This document shows positions 32,765-41,956 of a stretch of 64,000 nucleotides of DNA, piece after piece. Each line of letters starts with the position of its first letter. The first letter of the stretch is position 1. The translations under genes and the position numbers were made by a program. The stretch lies in NCBI RefSeq assembly GCF_034718895.1, contig NZ_JAYERP010000001.1, positions 4,473,001-4,537,000 on the forward strand, in the 5' to 3' direction. The notes under the pieces were generated by a model. That model was not told where the DNA came from, did not search any database, and was given only the letters and a program-made list of their open reading frames with translations. Source of the stretch: Paenibacillus phoenicis. GTDB taxonomy: Bacteria; Bacillota; Bacilli; Paenibacillales; Paenibacillaceae.

Positions 32765-34462
32765 GTGGATGTTGTTAAAGAGATCCTGCTTCAAGTGCTG
32801 ATCGCCAGTTTGCCTGCTTTTCTGTTTCCGTTGACGTTTGAGAAAACAAATTGCTGCTGGCCTCACAACAACCGTAGCGCCGAGGGACATCCCTATGCCG
32901 TAGGCTTAATGTATACCTGCTTCACCAGCATGTTGCTTTGCGATATTTTTGCCTCGCGGTTATGGGAAGTTTCCCCTTTAAATTTCGGGATATTGCCCCT
33001 GTTTGCTCTCATGCTGTATGGTCGGCTCCGGGACGGGGTTACTTTGGCTCTGCTGCAGATCATCCTTCATCCTCTGTTTGCAGTAAATTACACCCTTATC
33101 GGGTTTATCATGGAGACGGGAATTCTCCTGTATCCTTTTGTTCTGCTCACTTCCCGCTATTTCAAAAGAACCGGTCGCCAGGGCAAAGTAGCCATCCTCT
33201 CTCTCTACTTTATGGGCGGGGAGACGATGATAGGTATGTCTCCATTTTTGACCGGAAGCCTATCATTCCATTCAGACCTCAACGCTATAACGAATGGATT
33301 CATTAATGTGTTAGTGACGATGCTGGTCGGCAGCTTGTTCGTTTACATGATCGAAAGCACCTTGGAGAAGGAGAAGCTGCGCGGCCAAGTGATGCAGCTG
33401 TCGCGCGAATACTTCCGCGAAGCGGAGAAGCTTCAGCAAATGATGGACGCCGCTCCGCTAGGTATCGTACTGCTGGATCAACAAGGTTATATTATATCGA
33501 TAAATGAAACGTTTCTCCAACTCTATCGGACGTACCAAAAAGAGCCGAACGAATCGCGACGCGAGGATCTGCTGCTGCGCCGGTTGAGCGATGTGCTCAG
33601 CGGCGTGCCGATTGAGTCCATCGCCTCCCGAGTCGAGCAGTCGCTCGAAGGGCAAACGAAAGTGACCGACTTAATCAAAGCGGATAATCATATTTATTTT
33701 ACCAGTACGTCTCCGATTCAAAAAAGCAAATCCAACGAAGTGATCGGTGCGGTAGCTATCGTTCAGGATATCACCGAACTGGAAACGCTGCGGATGGAGC
33801 TGAACCATGTGGAGCGGCTTAGTCTGGTGGGTCAGATGGCTGCCGGGATCACGCACGAAATCCGCAATCCGATGGCGGTGGTGCGGGGCTTTCTGCAGCT
33901 CATGCGGGAGAAGAGCCCGCCAACGCTTGATCATTATTACCGGATCGTGATGGAGGAGCTCGATCGGGCCAATGGCATCATCAATGACTTTCTTTCTCTG
34001 GCGCAGAATCGTCCAGTTGAAAGTGAGAAATGCCATCTCCACGACATCATCAAGGAGCTGACGCCGTTGCTTTGGGCAGATGCGAACCTTCGCGGCCAAA
34101 CGATCGAGGTCAAGCTGGATGATTCCATGCCGGAATTGTTGCTGAATGCCAAGGAGATTAAACAGCTGATCTTAAATCTGTCGCGTAATGCGATGGAGGC
34201 GATGGCTGAGAAAGGGCAGCTTACGCTTGAGACCAGAGTGACCGATCAGGGTGGACTGCTGGTGGTCAGCGATACAGGACCCGGGATTCCTTCCGGGCAA
34301 CGGGAGAAGCTGTTCGAGCCATTTTTCACGACAAAAGCGAAGGGAACAGGGCTGGGGCTGGCGTTATGCCTTAGCATCGTCGAACGCCACGGTGGCAAAA
34401 TTACCGTCGATTCGACAGAGGGTCAAGGCACAACTTTTACCGTTCTTTTTCCACTCTCCTAA
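32765..34462 (+). CDS. Membrane sensor histidine kinase, KinB-like
   Basis: A 565-residue kinase. Residues 1-200 hold six membrane segments (5TM-LYT-like sensor), about 225-330 a PAS domain (MMDAAPLGIVLLDQQGYIIS), then HisKA with GITHEIRNPMAVVRGFLQLM (His 364) and HATPase (NLSRNAMEAM, VSDTGPGIPSGQREKLFEPF, TKAKGTGLGLAL). This architecture matches sporulation kinases that feed the Spo0A phosphorelay. GTG 32765 follows GAGGAGGGAG. No response regulator is adjacent, consistent with an orphan phosphorelay kinase. Confidence 0.88.
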   Translation: MDVVKEILLQVLIASLPAFLFPLTFEKTNCCWPHNNRSAEGHPYAVGLMYTCFTSMLLCDIFASRLWEVSPLNFGILPLFALMLYGRLRDGVTLALLQIILHPLFAVNYTLIGFIMETGILLYPFVLLTSRYFKRTGRQGKVAILSLYFMGGETMIGMSPFLTGSLSFHSDLNAITNGFINVLVTMLVGSLFVYMIESTLEKEKLRGQVMQLSREYFREAEKLQQMMDAAPLGIVLLDQQGYIISINETFLQLYRTYQKEPNESRREDLLLRRLSDVLSGVPIESIASRVEQSLEGQTKVTDLIKADNHIYFTSTSPIQKSKSNEVIGAVAIVQDITELETLRMELNHVERLSLVGQMAAGITHEIRNPMAVVRGFLQLMREKSPPTLDHYYRIVMEELDRANGIINDFLSLAQNRPVESEKCHLHDIIKELTPLLWADANLRGQTIEVKLDDSMPELLLNAKEIKQLILNLSRNAMEAMAEKGQLTLETRVTDQGGLLVVSDTGPGIPSGQREKLFEPFFTTKAKGTGLGLALCLSIVERHGGKITVDSTEGQGTTFTVLFPLS

Positions 34463-34497
34463 GCCGGGGTTGGGCCATTTGACGTCGATAGGCAGAG

Positions 34498-34525
34498 TTG
34501 CTTTCCTTCCCTATGAATGTATAAT
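34498..34525 (+). promoter_or_regulatory. Promoter of the bacilliredoxin gene
   Basis: TTGCTT (34498-34503) and TATAAT (34520-34525) with a 16-bp spacer, about 75 bp before the start codon. Confidence 0.55.
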
Positions 34526-34605
34526 TAAATTAATCTGGCTAAGAGCGAGGCGATTGCGAGAGCTCAAAATAGAGCCATGTGATTATGCATAAGGAGTGAT
34601 GGGTA

Positions 34606-35040
34606 ATGTCGATGTCATTTGACCAATATATGAGAGACATGGTACAACCGATGAGAGACGAATTAACCGTGCTGGGGATTCAAGAGCTGCGTACGCCGGA
34701 GGAAGTAGAAGAGAAGCTGCCAAACGCGAAAGGGACTGCGCTGGTCGTTGTCAATTCCGTCTGCGGATGCGCAGCGGGACAATGCCGCCCGGGCGTAGCG
34801 AAGGCGTTGCAGCATGACGTGACACCGGACCACCTGTTTACCGTGTTTGCGGGTCAAGATAAAGAAGCAACGGCGAAAGCACGCGAATACTTCGCACCGT
34901 ATCCGCCTTCTTCGCCTTCGATCGCATTGATGAAGGACGGCGAGCTCGTCCATTTCATCGAACGCCACCAAATTGAAGACCGTTCGGCTGAAGAAATCGC
35001 CGCTGATCTGACCAGCGCGTTTGACCGCTTCTGCCGGTAA
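34606..35040 (+). CDS. Bacilliredoxin (BrxA/BrxB family)
   Basis: A 144-residue DUF1094 thioredoxin-fold protein that removes bacillithiol from S-bacillithiolated proteins. The unusual active site CGC is visible in VNSVCGCAAGQCRPGVA, followed by TVFAGQDKEATAKAREYF and PPSSPSIALMKDGELVHFIE with the cis-Pro region. Presence implies a bacillithiol-producing organism. AAGGAGTGATGG precedes ATG 34606. Two paralogs (BrxA, BrxB) occur in B. subtilis; I cannot tell which one this is. Confidence 0.92.
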   Translation: MSMSFDQYMRDMVQPMRDELTVLGIQELRTPEEVEEKLPNAKGTALVVVNSVCGCAAGQCRPGVAKALQHDVTPDHLFTVFAGQDKEATAKAREYFAPYPPSSPSIALMKDGELVHFIERHQIEDRSAEEIAADLTSAFDRFCR

Positions 35041-35225
35041 GCTGTAGCGATCTCCGATCGATAGCAGCAGCGGATCAGCCAGCTGACCTTGTAGCAGCCA
35101 GCCGTTCCGCCAGCGGATGAAGCAGCATCTAATCTGCCTGCCGACCTGGCGACAGACGATCCTTAAGCTGATCCAGCGACGCAATCTGCAGCCGACGAAT
35201 GGCCGCTGATCTGACAGTTGCTTTC

Positions 35226-35267
35226 GCCCCGCCATCCAGCCTGTCTGGATGGTTCGGGGCGTTTTTC
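35226..35267 (+). terminator. Terminator downstream of bacilliredoxin gene
   Basis: Stem GCCCCG-CCATCCAG / CTGGATGG-TT-CGGGGC with a 5-nt loop and GTTTTT. The 185 bp between the stop codon and the stem contain no ORF but repeat a 14-mer (GCCGCTGATCTGAC) from the end of the gene. Confidence 0.85.
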
Positions 35268-35323
35268 GATTTAGGGCATACTACTTACATAAGGTGTTAT
35301 ATATTGGATGTGGAGGGATTTAG

Positions 35324-36133
35324 ATGAGTTTGCAGCAGGAAATCATTAAGCGGTTTGGGGTTAAACCCGTCATTGACGTGGATGAGGAAATTCGCCGGCG
35401 GGTCGACTTTTTGAAGGAGCAGGTCAAAGCGGCGCGCACGACCGGCCTATTAATCGCGATCAGCGGCGGGATTGACAGCGCAGTAACCACCGGCTTGTGT
35501 AAACGGGCGACGGACGAGCTGACGCAGGAAACCGGCCAACCGTACATGACGTTGGGCGTGTTCCAGCCATACGGGAAGCAGGAGGACATCGAGCACAGCT
35601 ACGAGGTGGCCAAGGCGTTTGGACTTAAGCATACGGTAGAGACGAATATTGAGGAAGCCGTAGACGAAATTGCCCTCGAAGTCGAGCACGGCTTGAAAAA
35701 TATCGGGCAATCCCGTCACCTCAGCCCGCAAGGCAAAGGTAACGTGAAAGCGCGGACGCGGATGGTCATGCAATATGCGCTGGCTTTTGAGCTGAACCTG
35801 CTCGTTGTGGGCACCGACCATGCGTCCGAGGCGATTACCGGCTTTTACACCAAATGGGGCGATGGAGCCGTTGACGTTACGCCGCTCAGCTCGCTGAACA
35901 AACGCCAGGTTCGCCAGCTTGCCGTCCGCCTCGGCGTGCCGCAAAGCGTGATCGACAAGGCGCCAACCGCCGGCCTGTGGGAAGGGCAAACAGATGAGAA
36001 GGAGCTCGGAATCAGCTACGAAGATAACAGCGATTATCTGGAAGGCAAGCAGATCGATCCGGCCGTCCAAGAGCGCCTGGAGGCCTTCTACCGCAAAACC
36101 GAGCACAAGCGCAGCCCAATCCCGGGCATTTAA
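35324..36133 (+). CDS. nadE: NH3-dependent NAD+ synthetase
   Basis: A 269-residue N-type ATP pyrophosphatase that amidates nicotinic acid adenine dinucleotide with ammonia. The P-loop LLIAISGGIDSAVTTGLCKR, the KGNVKARTRMVMQYALAFEL stretch, GTDHASEAITGFYTKWGDGA and PTAGLWEGQTDEKELGISYE are all characteristic. The length is right for the single-domain bacterial form (no glutaminase domain). GTGGAGGG precedes ATG 35324. It is a single gene bounded by terminators. Confidence 0.95.
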   Translation: MSLQQEIIKRFGVKPVIDVDEEIRRRVDFLKEQVKAARTTGLLIAISGGIDSAVTTGLCKRATDELTQETGQPYMTLGVFQPYGKQEDIEHSYEVAKAFGLKHTVETNIEEAVDEIALEVEHGLKNIGQSRHLSPQGKGNVKARTRMVMQYALAFELNLLVVGTDHASEAITGFYTKWGDGAVDVTPLSSLNKRQVRQLAVRLGVPQSVIDKAPTAGLWEGQTDEKELGISYEDNSDYLEGKQIDPAVQERLEAFYRKTEHKRSPIPGI

Positions 36134-36153
36134 TTAACACATAGATGATAGAC

Positions 36154-36190
36154 GCGGGCCCGGGCAAGCTGCCCGGAGCCCGCTTTTTTC
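36154..36190 (+). terminator. Terminator of nadE
   Basis: Stem GCGGGC-C-CGGGCA / TGCCCG-GA-GCCCGC with a 3-nt loop, then TTTTTT. Confidence 0.9.
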
Positions 36191-36812
36191 TAGGGTAACA
36201 TAGTACTTTTTCCGCTCTCTTTCTATGATTATCCCGTTGCATCAGGCAGTGAGTGAGAGAAAGAAGCAAATATGCACGGTAGAAGTAAGATGTTGCAAGA
36301 AAAACGATAAGTACGGTTATATGCGACAGGGGGAACAGTGTTCATCGTTCATCGTTCATCGTCTCTCTGCCGCCCCCTTTTTGATGATTATCCCGTTGAA
36401 TCAGCTCGTGGGAAATAAGAAGGAAGGGAACACGTCCAATAGCAAAAAAGATGCTGCGAGAACTTCGAGGGGCAGGATATAATTTGCGACAAAACCCCGG
36501 TACGGACATATTTCGCAAACACGCCTTATCGCAAATAAGCCTTATTGCAAATTGCCTTATACGGATAAAAACTACGTCAACACGTATTATATGGATAAAC
36601 TACGTCAACACCGCCTTGTACGGATACATCCCCACAATGCGCATTAGTATGGATATCATGTGAATGGTCGATCAGCTGAGCTACGAAAGTCAGGTGGGAG
36701 GCTCCTAATTTGTGTTTTTCAGCATTCCGATTAGCACTTCTATCATTGCCTCTTAGTAGCCTCTTAGTATCTCGATTAGTAGCTTGATTAGCGGCTCGAT
36801 TAACACTTCGAT
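36191..36812. repeat. Gene-free stretch with short degenerate repeats
   Basis: No frame here looks coding. It holds two copies of ATGATTATCCCGTTG.ATCAG (36223 and 36383), three TTCATCG units (36341-36361), two copies of ACTACGTCAACAC (about 36571 and 36599) and, at 36745-36812, a run of imperfect CGATTAG/CGATTAA units. This looks like decayed intergenic repeats next to the transposase-like gene. Confidence 0.5.
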
Positions 36813-37730
36813 TTACGCGGCTGCTGCAAAGAACGGCTTCTTATGGTGTGCGTTCTGATGACTTGCGATTAATTGGCGGTAAGGGATCGCTGGAATGGAC
36901 ACGCACATCTGAAGCATATTATGACGCATTTCTTCCTCGGAAGGGGACATGCGCAGATGGCGGCGGACGGTGTATTCATTCAAATACGCCTGCAAATGTG
37001 TTAGCCCCAAGGCAATATACGTGCGCTTAAGCGAGTTCCACGCCGCTCTTACTTCTTTCCGCAAAGGCAAATACAGCCGATAAGCCAAATGGAACGACTG
37101 AACGGTGGAGGTATGGACATCGATATGATCATGGATGAACGCGGCGAGATCATGCCGGTCGGCACGTTGTCCTCTTTTATGCGATATCAGCTGGATCTTC
37201 ACCCGCTCCGGCTCGCCATATTCCGTGACCGTGCAGCCGGCTACAACCGCGGTGGCATATGGCTGAGCAGCCGGATGATAACGCGACGAATCATACGCAT
37301 ACTGATCGCAGTTTACTTTCACGTCTCCAGAGAGCAGTTCCCGGGCATCGCATTCGCCGAGGGTATGACGGATTTTGTGCAGCATGAGCCAAGCGGTCTT
37401 GTAGGTAACTTCAATGACCTGACTCAACCGCAGCGCCGAGATGCCGTCGGGAAGCAGGAACAATTCGAGGGCTCGAAACCACTTCACAAGGGGCAGATGG
37501 GTTCTTTCAAAAATCGTGCCGACCAAAGGCGATGCCTGATAGCCGCATCGTCCGCACTCAAACAAAGGAAGGCGTCGGGAGGACAGGCGGGTGCACTCCG
37601 TATAAGCACAACGCGGGCAAACAAATCCGTTTGGCCACTTCATAGTGATGATCGCCTCAATGCAGTCCGCCTCACTTTGAAAACGGCTGCTGACAGGTTG
37701 AAGCAGCTCCGTATTCATACCTAACTCCAT
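36813..37730 (-). CDS. IS1595-type transposase-like protein
   Basis: A 305-residue protein. The ATG at 37730 is chosen because GGAGGAA sits 6 bases upstream; the TTG at 37745 overlaps that site. The N-terminus has the IS1595 zinc ribbon (CPRCAYTECTRLSSRR, then FECGRCGYQ) and PLVKWFRALELFLLPDGISA, followed by an ISXO2-like DDE region (LSGDVKVNC; IHDHIDVHT). Clear flanking inverted repeats or a target duplication are not visible, so it may be a stationary or domesticated copy. Its promoter carries two LexA-like boxes, unusual for an IS gene. Confidence 0.75.
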   Translation of the reverse strand: MELGMNTELLQPVSSRFQSEADCIEAIITMKWPNGFVCPRCAYTECTRLSSRRLPLFECGRCGYQASPLVGTIFERTHLPLVKWFRALELFLLPDGISALRLSQVIEVTYKTAWLMLHKIRHTLGECDARELLSGDVKVNCDQYAYDSSRYHPAAQPYATAVVAGCTVTEYGEPERVKIQLISHKRGQRADRHDLAAFIHDHIDVHTSTVQSFHLAYRLYLPLRKEVRAAWNSLKRTYIALGLTHLQAYLNEYTVRRHLRMSPSEEEMRHNMLQMCVSIPAIPYRQLIASHQNAHHKKPFFAAAA

Positions 37731-37770
37731 GTCCGATTCCTCCAATTCAAATCCTCTAACTCAATAAACA

Positions 37771-37822
37771 CGAATGTACGTTCTCTTTTTTTCATTATAC
37801 CAAACATACGTTCTATTTACAA
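37771..37822 (-). promoter_or_regulatory. SOS-type promoter with two LexA-like boxes
   Basis: On the minus strand TTGTAA (37822-37817), 17-bp spacer, TATAAT (37799-37794). Box 1 AGAACGTATGTTTG (37814-37801) fills the spacer, and box 2 AGAACGTACATTCG (37784-37771) lies just after the -10. Each matches the Bacillus LexA consensus CGAACRNRYGTTYC at 12 of 14 positions. The boxes are 30 bp apart, about three helical turns. Confidence 0.65.
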
Positions 37823-37916
37823 GAAAAAAATCCCAGAAAGTCATTCTTATCTTTACGGAAAAGGAAAGATCAGCTCCCCGGGGACCTCATTTCACTCCCG
37901 TCCATGGATCTCTCAA

Positions 37917-38012
37917 TTCTGAGCAAAAGGGATAATTGTGCAAAGTGGAGCAGCAAGAAGATCTCCTTCCCCGATCCCCCGTTCTGAACAAAAGGGATAA
38001 TGGCGAAAAGAG
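37917..38012. repeat. Dispersed repeat TTCTGARCAAAAGGGATAAT (two copies)
   Basis: Copies begin near 37917 and 37981; a third, weaker copy is at 44936. The 610-bp gap (37731-38342) otherwise holds the SOS promoter, a stretch of AGGGGACG-like direct repeats (38030-38075) and no convincing gene; the 74-codon frame at 37936-38160 has repetitive, atypical content. Confidence 0.5.
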
Positions 38013-38342
38013 TGGCGCGCGAGAAGGGCCCAAGGGGCAGGGGAAGCCAAGGGACGCCAGGGGACGTAAAGGGACGCCGATCTTTTACAATTTGAGTGAG
38101 CTTGGGCTTAGGTCCAGCAGTGATCCTAGTCTGTGGCGGAAATGGGACAGGAGGGTATAATGGCAGGGAAACCTAGCGAGCTTCCTATGGATGTGGTGTT
38201 CACGAGCTCTAGCATGAGTTGTAAATTGGGCCTAACTTGAATCTCTTTGCGACTTTGTTCGTATATATAACATAATTCTAGTCTTACATTTTATATGAAA
38301 TGGAATGATGTTGGGAGATTTGAGGAGGAGGAGGGAGTTTCT

Positions 38343-38978
38343 ATGAAAAACGTATTTACGATTTTTACAGCTCCGGTGGAAACGTTTAGGCGGGTGCGGG
38401 AGAGTAAGACCGCTTGGCTCTTTGCGCTTGCGGTGATGATCCTTGTCTCCGTTGTCGTGATCTACATGCAGATGCCGGTGCTGGAGAAGGAATTTCAACG
38501 GCAGATCCAAAGTCAACAGTTGGATGCCGCGATGCAGGCGACGTTTATGGCGACAGCGAAGACGTCTGCTTACGTGATGGGCGTAGTGATGCCGATTATC
38601 ACGATTTTCGTGACAGGCCTGCTGTTGTTGCTGCTGAATTTAGTCGTGCGCGGTGAAGGCAAATACATGCAGTTTGTTTCCATCGCTGCTTATTCCGCTC
38701 TGCCGGGGCTGTTAGGCAGCTTGATCACGGGAATTATGATCATGACGATGGACGTGCAGTCCGTCACGGATGTTTCGCTGAGCTTGGGGGCCTTTATCTC
38801 CGATAAGTCCAGCCCAATGTACCAGTTCTTATCCTTGATCAATCCATTTTCGATTTGGGGGCTCGTACTGTATATTATCGGCTCTTCGGTCATGATGAAA
38901 CGGCCTTACAAAACGGTGGCAGGTTGGATTATTGTAGCATGGCTCGTGTTATCGCTGGGATCGCTGTTGCTGGTTTAA
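38343..38978 (+). CDS. Yip1-family membrane protein
   Basis: A 211-residue protein with five membrane segments. ATG 38343 follows GAGGAGGAGGGAG; an upstream in-frame ATG (38295) has no site. The Yip1 domain begins FTIFTAPVETFRRVRESKTA and spans most of the protein, with PYKTVAGWIIVAWLVLSLGS at the end. In many Bacillales, Yip1 genes sit next to MacAB-like exporters, as here (next gene 29 bp downstream). It probably assists or regulates that complex; the role is unproven. Confidence 0.85.
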   Translation: MKNVFTIFTAPVETFRRVRESKTAWLFALAVMILVSVVVIYMQMPVLEKEFQRQIQSQQLDAAMQATFMATAKTSAYVMGVVMPIITIFVTGLLLLLLNLVVRGEGKYMQFVSIAAYSALPGLLGSLITGIMIMTMDVQSVTDVSLSLGAFISDKSSPMYQFLSLINPFSIWGLVLYIIGSSVMMKRPYKTVAGWIIVAWLVLSLGSLLLV

Positions 38979-39007
38979 GTCCGGAATTATACATAACAGG
39001 ATAGGTG

Positions 39008-40075
39008 ATGGACTTGTTGAAGAAAAAATGGTTTTGGGGCGCCATCGTCGGTTTGGCGGTCATCGCGTTGGTCGTTGCCAACCTGATTGGGTTGAATCGG
39101 GCAACTGAAGTGAAGGTTACCGCCGTAGAGATGGGCAAAATCGTCGAGCAAATCTACACGAACGGCAAGCTGGAGCCGGGACAGACGACCTCGGTGTACG
39201 CTCCGGCAAGCGGATTGGTGGAAGCGGTAAAGGTGAAGTCAGGCGATACGGTCAAGAAAGGGCAGGTTCTCCTTACGCTGAGCATGGAGCAAGTGCGGGA
39301 GCAACTGGAGAAGGAACGGATTAATCTGCAATTGACCGAAGCGGAACGACTGGCGGCCAAAAAGCAGCATTTTGAAAGCTTCAAGCAAGCGCGTCTCGAA
39401 AACCCGGACCTCGAACCGGAGGAGTTGGACCTTACCACCTATGATTTGCGTATTCGTTCCAGTCAGCTGACGATCCAATCCCTGGAGAAGCAGCTCGCCA
39501 ATCAGCAGGTGCTAGCCCCAGCCGACGGCGTTGTCACCTCACTTGCGGTAAACGCAGGTCAAATGCTGGCCGAAGGCAGCGAAATCGCAACGATTGCCGA
39601 TGTGAGCCGGCTTAAAGTAAGTGCATACCTGAATGAGCTGGATGCAGGCAAGGCGGAGCAAGGGATGAAGGCCGTGGTTACCGGTGAGGCTTTTTCGGAC
39701 AGTTATGAGGGCAGTATCTCGTATTTGGCTCCTACGGCGGGGGTGACCGATCCAACATCCAAGGATACGTCGGTGGAAATGGAAGTCAGCCTGAATCAAG
39801 TATCGCCGGAGCTTCGTCCGGGGTATAACGTCACGGTAGAGATGGAGATTCCCGATAAGGAGCGGCTTCTTGCGCCAATCGACGCGGTTCAGTACGACGG
39901 TGAGCAGGCATACGTCTTTAAGGTTCAGGACGGTGTTGCCGTTAAGGTGCCGGTTACAACGGGGAAGGAAGGCGAGGATCAAATTGAATTGGTCTCCGGG
40001 GCGGCCGCAGGCGATCTGGTCGTGGTGGAAGGCGGCGACAAGCTGCAGGATGGCGCTAAGGTGAAGGTGAAATGA
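39008..40075 (+). CDS. HlyD/MacA-type membrane-fusion (adaptor) protein
   Basis: A 355-residue adaptor with one N-terminal membrane anchor (WFWGAIVGLAVIALVVANLI), a split biotinyl-lipoyl-like domain (SVYAPASGLVEAVKVKSGDT, VLAPADGVVTSLAVNAGQML), a helical hairpin between them (about 100-165) and a beta-barrel C-terminus. In Gram-positives it works outside the membrane with an FtsX-like permease. ATG 39008 follows GGATAGGTG. It overlaps the ATPase start (ATGA), forming one operon with the Yip1, ATPase and permease genes. Confidence 0.9.
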   Translation: MDLLKKKWFWGAIVGLAVIALVVANLIGLNRATEVKVTAVEMGKIVEQIYTNGKLEPGQTTSVYAPASGLVEAVKVKSGDTVKKGQVLLTLSMEQVREQLEKERINLQLTEAERLAAKKQHFESFKQARLENPDLEPEELDLTTYDLRIRSSQLTIQSLEKQLANQQVLAPADGVVTSLAVNAGQMLAEGSEIATIADVSRLKVSAYLNELDAGKAEQGMKAVVTGEAFSDSYEGSISYLAPTAGVTDPTSKDTSVEMEVSLNQVSPELRPGYNVTVEMEIPDKERLLAPIDAVQYDGEQAYVFKVQDGVAVKVPVTTGKEGEDQIELVSGAAAGDLVVVEGGDKLQDGAKVKVK

Positions 40076-40761
40076 TTACACTCAAAGGCATCACCAAAAT
40101 ATACAAAAACGGTCCCCTTGAGGTACAGGCTTTGACCCCCATTGATCTGCACATCGAGAAAGGCGAGTTCGTGGCCATCATGGGCTCATCAGGCTCGGGC
40201 AAATCAACGTTGATGAACATTATCGGCTGCCTGGACGTCCCGACCTCCGGCAGCTATGAGCTGGACGGAGCTCCGGTAGAGTCGCTGAGCGAGGAGGAGT
40301 TGGCACGCGTACGGAACCGGAAAATCGGGTTCGTTTTCCAGAGCTTTAATCTGCTGGGCCGGCAAACCGTGCTGCAAAACGTCACGCTGCCGATGATGTA
40401 CGCCGGCATCCCCCGGGAGAAGCGCAACGAGCGGGCACTTGAGCTGCTTCGCAGGGTTGGGCTGGCTGAACGGGTTAAGCACCGCCCAAACGAGCTTTCC
40501 GGCGGTCAGAAACAGCGGGTGGCGATCGCCCGGGCGCTGACGATGAACGCACCGATCTTGCTGGCCGATGAGCCTACCGGGAACCTAGATACGAAATCGT
40601 CCTATGAAATCATGGATTTGTTCAAAGAAATTCACGCCGAAGGGACGACGATCGTGCTCGTTACCCACGAACCGGACATCGCCGAGCATGCCGACCGGAT
40701 CATCACGTTTGGGGACGGACGGATCCTAAGCGACAAGCGTAAAGGGAGTGTTGGCGGATGA
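40072..40761 (+). CDS. MacB/LolD-type ABC ATPase
   Basis: A 229-residue ATPase with all motifs: Walker A GSSGSGKST, Q-loop FVFQSFNL, signature LSGGQKQRVAIARAL, Walker B ILLADEPTGNLD and switch VTHEPDIAEHADRI. It belongs to the macrolide/lipoprotein-export branch that drives mechanotransmission rather than transport across the bilayer. Starts and stops overlap by 4 bp with both neighbours. Confidence 0.94.
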   Translation: MITLKGITKIYKNGPLEVQALTPIDLHIEKGEFVAIMGSSGSGKSTLMNIIGCLDVPTSGSYELDGAPVESLSEEELARVRNRKIGFVFQSFNLLGRQTVLQNVTLPMMYAGIPREKRNERALELLRRVGLAERVKHRPNELSGGQKQRVAIARALTMNAPILLADEPTGNLDTKSSYEIMDLFKEIHAEGTTIVLVTHEPDIAEHADRIITFGDGRILSDKRKGSVGG

Positions 40762-41954
40762 GCATTTGGGAGAGCATCCTTGTTGCCCTGGACAATCTCC
40801 GAATGAACAAGCTGCGTTCCTTCCTGACGATGATCGGCATCGTTTTTGGCGTCGCTGCGGTGGTCACGGTTGTGTCTATTGGCCAGGCTGGACAAAGCTC
40901 GATTATGTCGGAGATTTCTAACTATGAGGATGGGTATTTTCTGATCTATCCGAACTATAACAACGGAGAACCCGAGGACAATACCTATTTCCGGCAGCGT
41001 GAATTGGCAGAGATTCGTAAGCTCCCGGGGGTCCGTTACGTTTCGTCGTCGTCTTCCTATGGGATGACCGGTAAGCTTAAGAAGGAAGAGCTGCAATTTA
41101 GTATCACTGGGACGACCTCGGATTCGCCTAAAATGCAGAAAATCGATGTGGTGGCGGGCAGGTTTTTTAACTCACAAGAGGAGCGGGCGCGTCAAAAAAT
41201 CCTTGTAGTTGAGGCCAAATATGCCAATAAAGCGTTTGGTTCCCCGCAAGGGGCAATCGGCCGGAAAATCCAATTATCCGGAGGGATGTTCCGGATTGTT
41301 GGGGTGTACAAGGCGCAGGAGAGCCTCATGAGCAGCTTTGGCGGAGAGCGTTACTCCGCTTACACACCGATTACGGCTATGCTGGACGGGGAAGGGGCAA
41401 GCGATCGCTTAAGTATGCTCGAGATTCTGCCCACATCGCCGGAGAGAATGGATGAAACGGTGGAGACGGTCAAGTCCTGGCTTGCGGACCGGAAAAACGT
41501 AAGCAAGGATGCTTATGTCACGGAATCGGCAAGGGATGCGGAACAAATGATAAAAAGCACGTTCTCCATCCTGCAAACGATCATCGGTTCTATCGCCGGC
41601 ATCTCCCTGCTTGTCGGGGGGATCGGGGTCATGAACATCATGCTGGTCTCCGTCACGGAACGGACCCGGGAAATCGGGATCCGCAAAGCGATTGGCGCGA
41701 CGCCGGGGACGATCATGCTCCAGTTTATGATCGAAGCGGTCATCCTCTCGTTTATCGGGGGCACGATTGGCGCCCTGTTAGGGTTATTGGCGGCCTGGGT
41801 GTTCGCTTTGATCTCGGGGTGGCCGTTTGTCATCTCGATTTGGGCGATTTTGCTGGCCTTTGGATTTTCGGCTGCGGTGGGTATTTTCTTCGGCTTGTAC
41901 CCAGCCAACAAAGCCTCCAAGCTGCACCCTATCGAATCGCTGCGTTACGAATAA
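40758..41954 (+). CDS. MacB-type ABC permease (FtsX fold)
   Basis: A 398-residue permease with four membrane segments: one near the N-terminus after ESILVALDNLRMNKLRSFLT, then a large extracellular MacB-PCD domain (about 45-265), then three C-terminal segments. Conserved GGIGVMNIMLVSVTERTREI and GIRKAIGATPGTIMLQFMIE are the FtsX coupling region. With the adaptor and ATPase it forms an export or antibiotic-resistance pump. A terminator follows. Confidence 0.93.
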   Translation: MSIWESILVALDNLRMNKLRSFLTMIGIVFGVAAVVTVVSIGQAGQSSIMSEISNYEDGYFLIYPNYNNGEPEDNTYFRQRELAEIRKLPGVRYVSSSSSYGMTGKLKKEELQFSITGTTSDSPKMQKIDVVAGRFFNSQEERARQKILVVEAKYANKAFGSPQGAIGRKIQLSGGMFRIVGVYKAQESLMSSFGGERYSAYTPITAMLDGEGASDRLSMLEILPTSPERMDETVETVKSWLADRKNVSKDAYVTESARDAEQMIKSTFSILQTIIGSIAGISLLVGGIGVMNIMLVSVTERTREIGIRKAIGATPGTIMLQFMIEAVILSFIGGTIGALLGLLAAWVFALISGWPFVISIWAILLAFGFSAAVGIFFGLYPANKASKLHPIESLRYE

Positions 41955-41956
41955 CA

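Noticed and set aside
36225-36663. Small ORFs of 85 and 70 codons after nadE
   Set aside because: They consist of repeat-derived sequence, have no ribosome-binding sites and overlap each other.
36813-37730. A complete, mobile insertion sequence
   Set aside because: No terminal inverted repeats or target-site duplication could be found by eye around the transposase-like gene.
37936-38160. 74-codon ORF upstream of the Yip1 gene
   Set aside because: It lacks a clear ribosome-binding site and is made of AGGGGACG-like direct repeats with a Gly/Lys/Arg-biased product.
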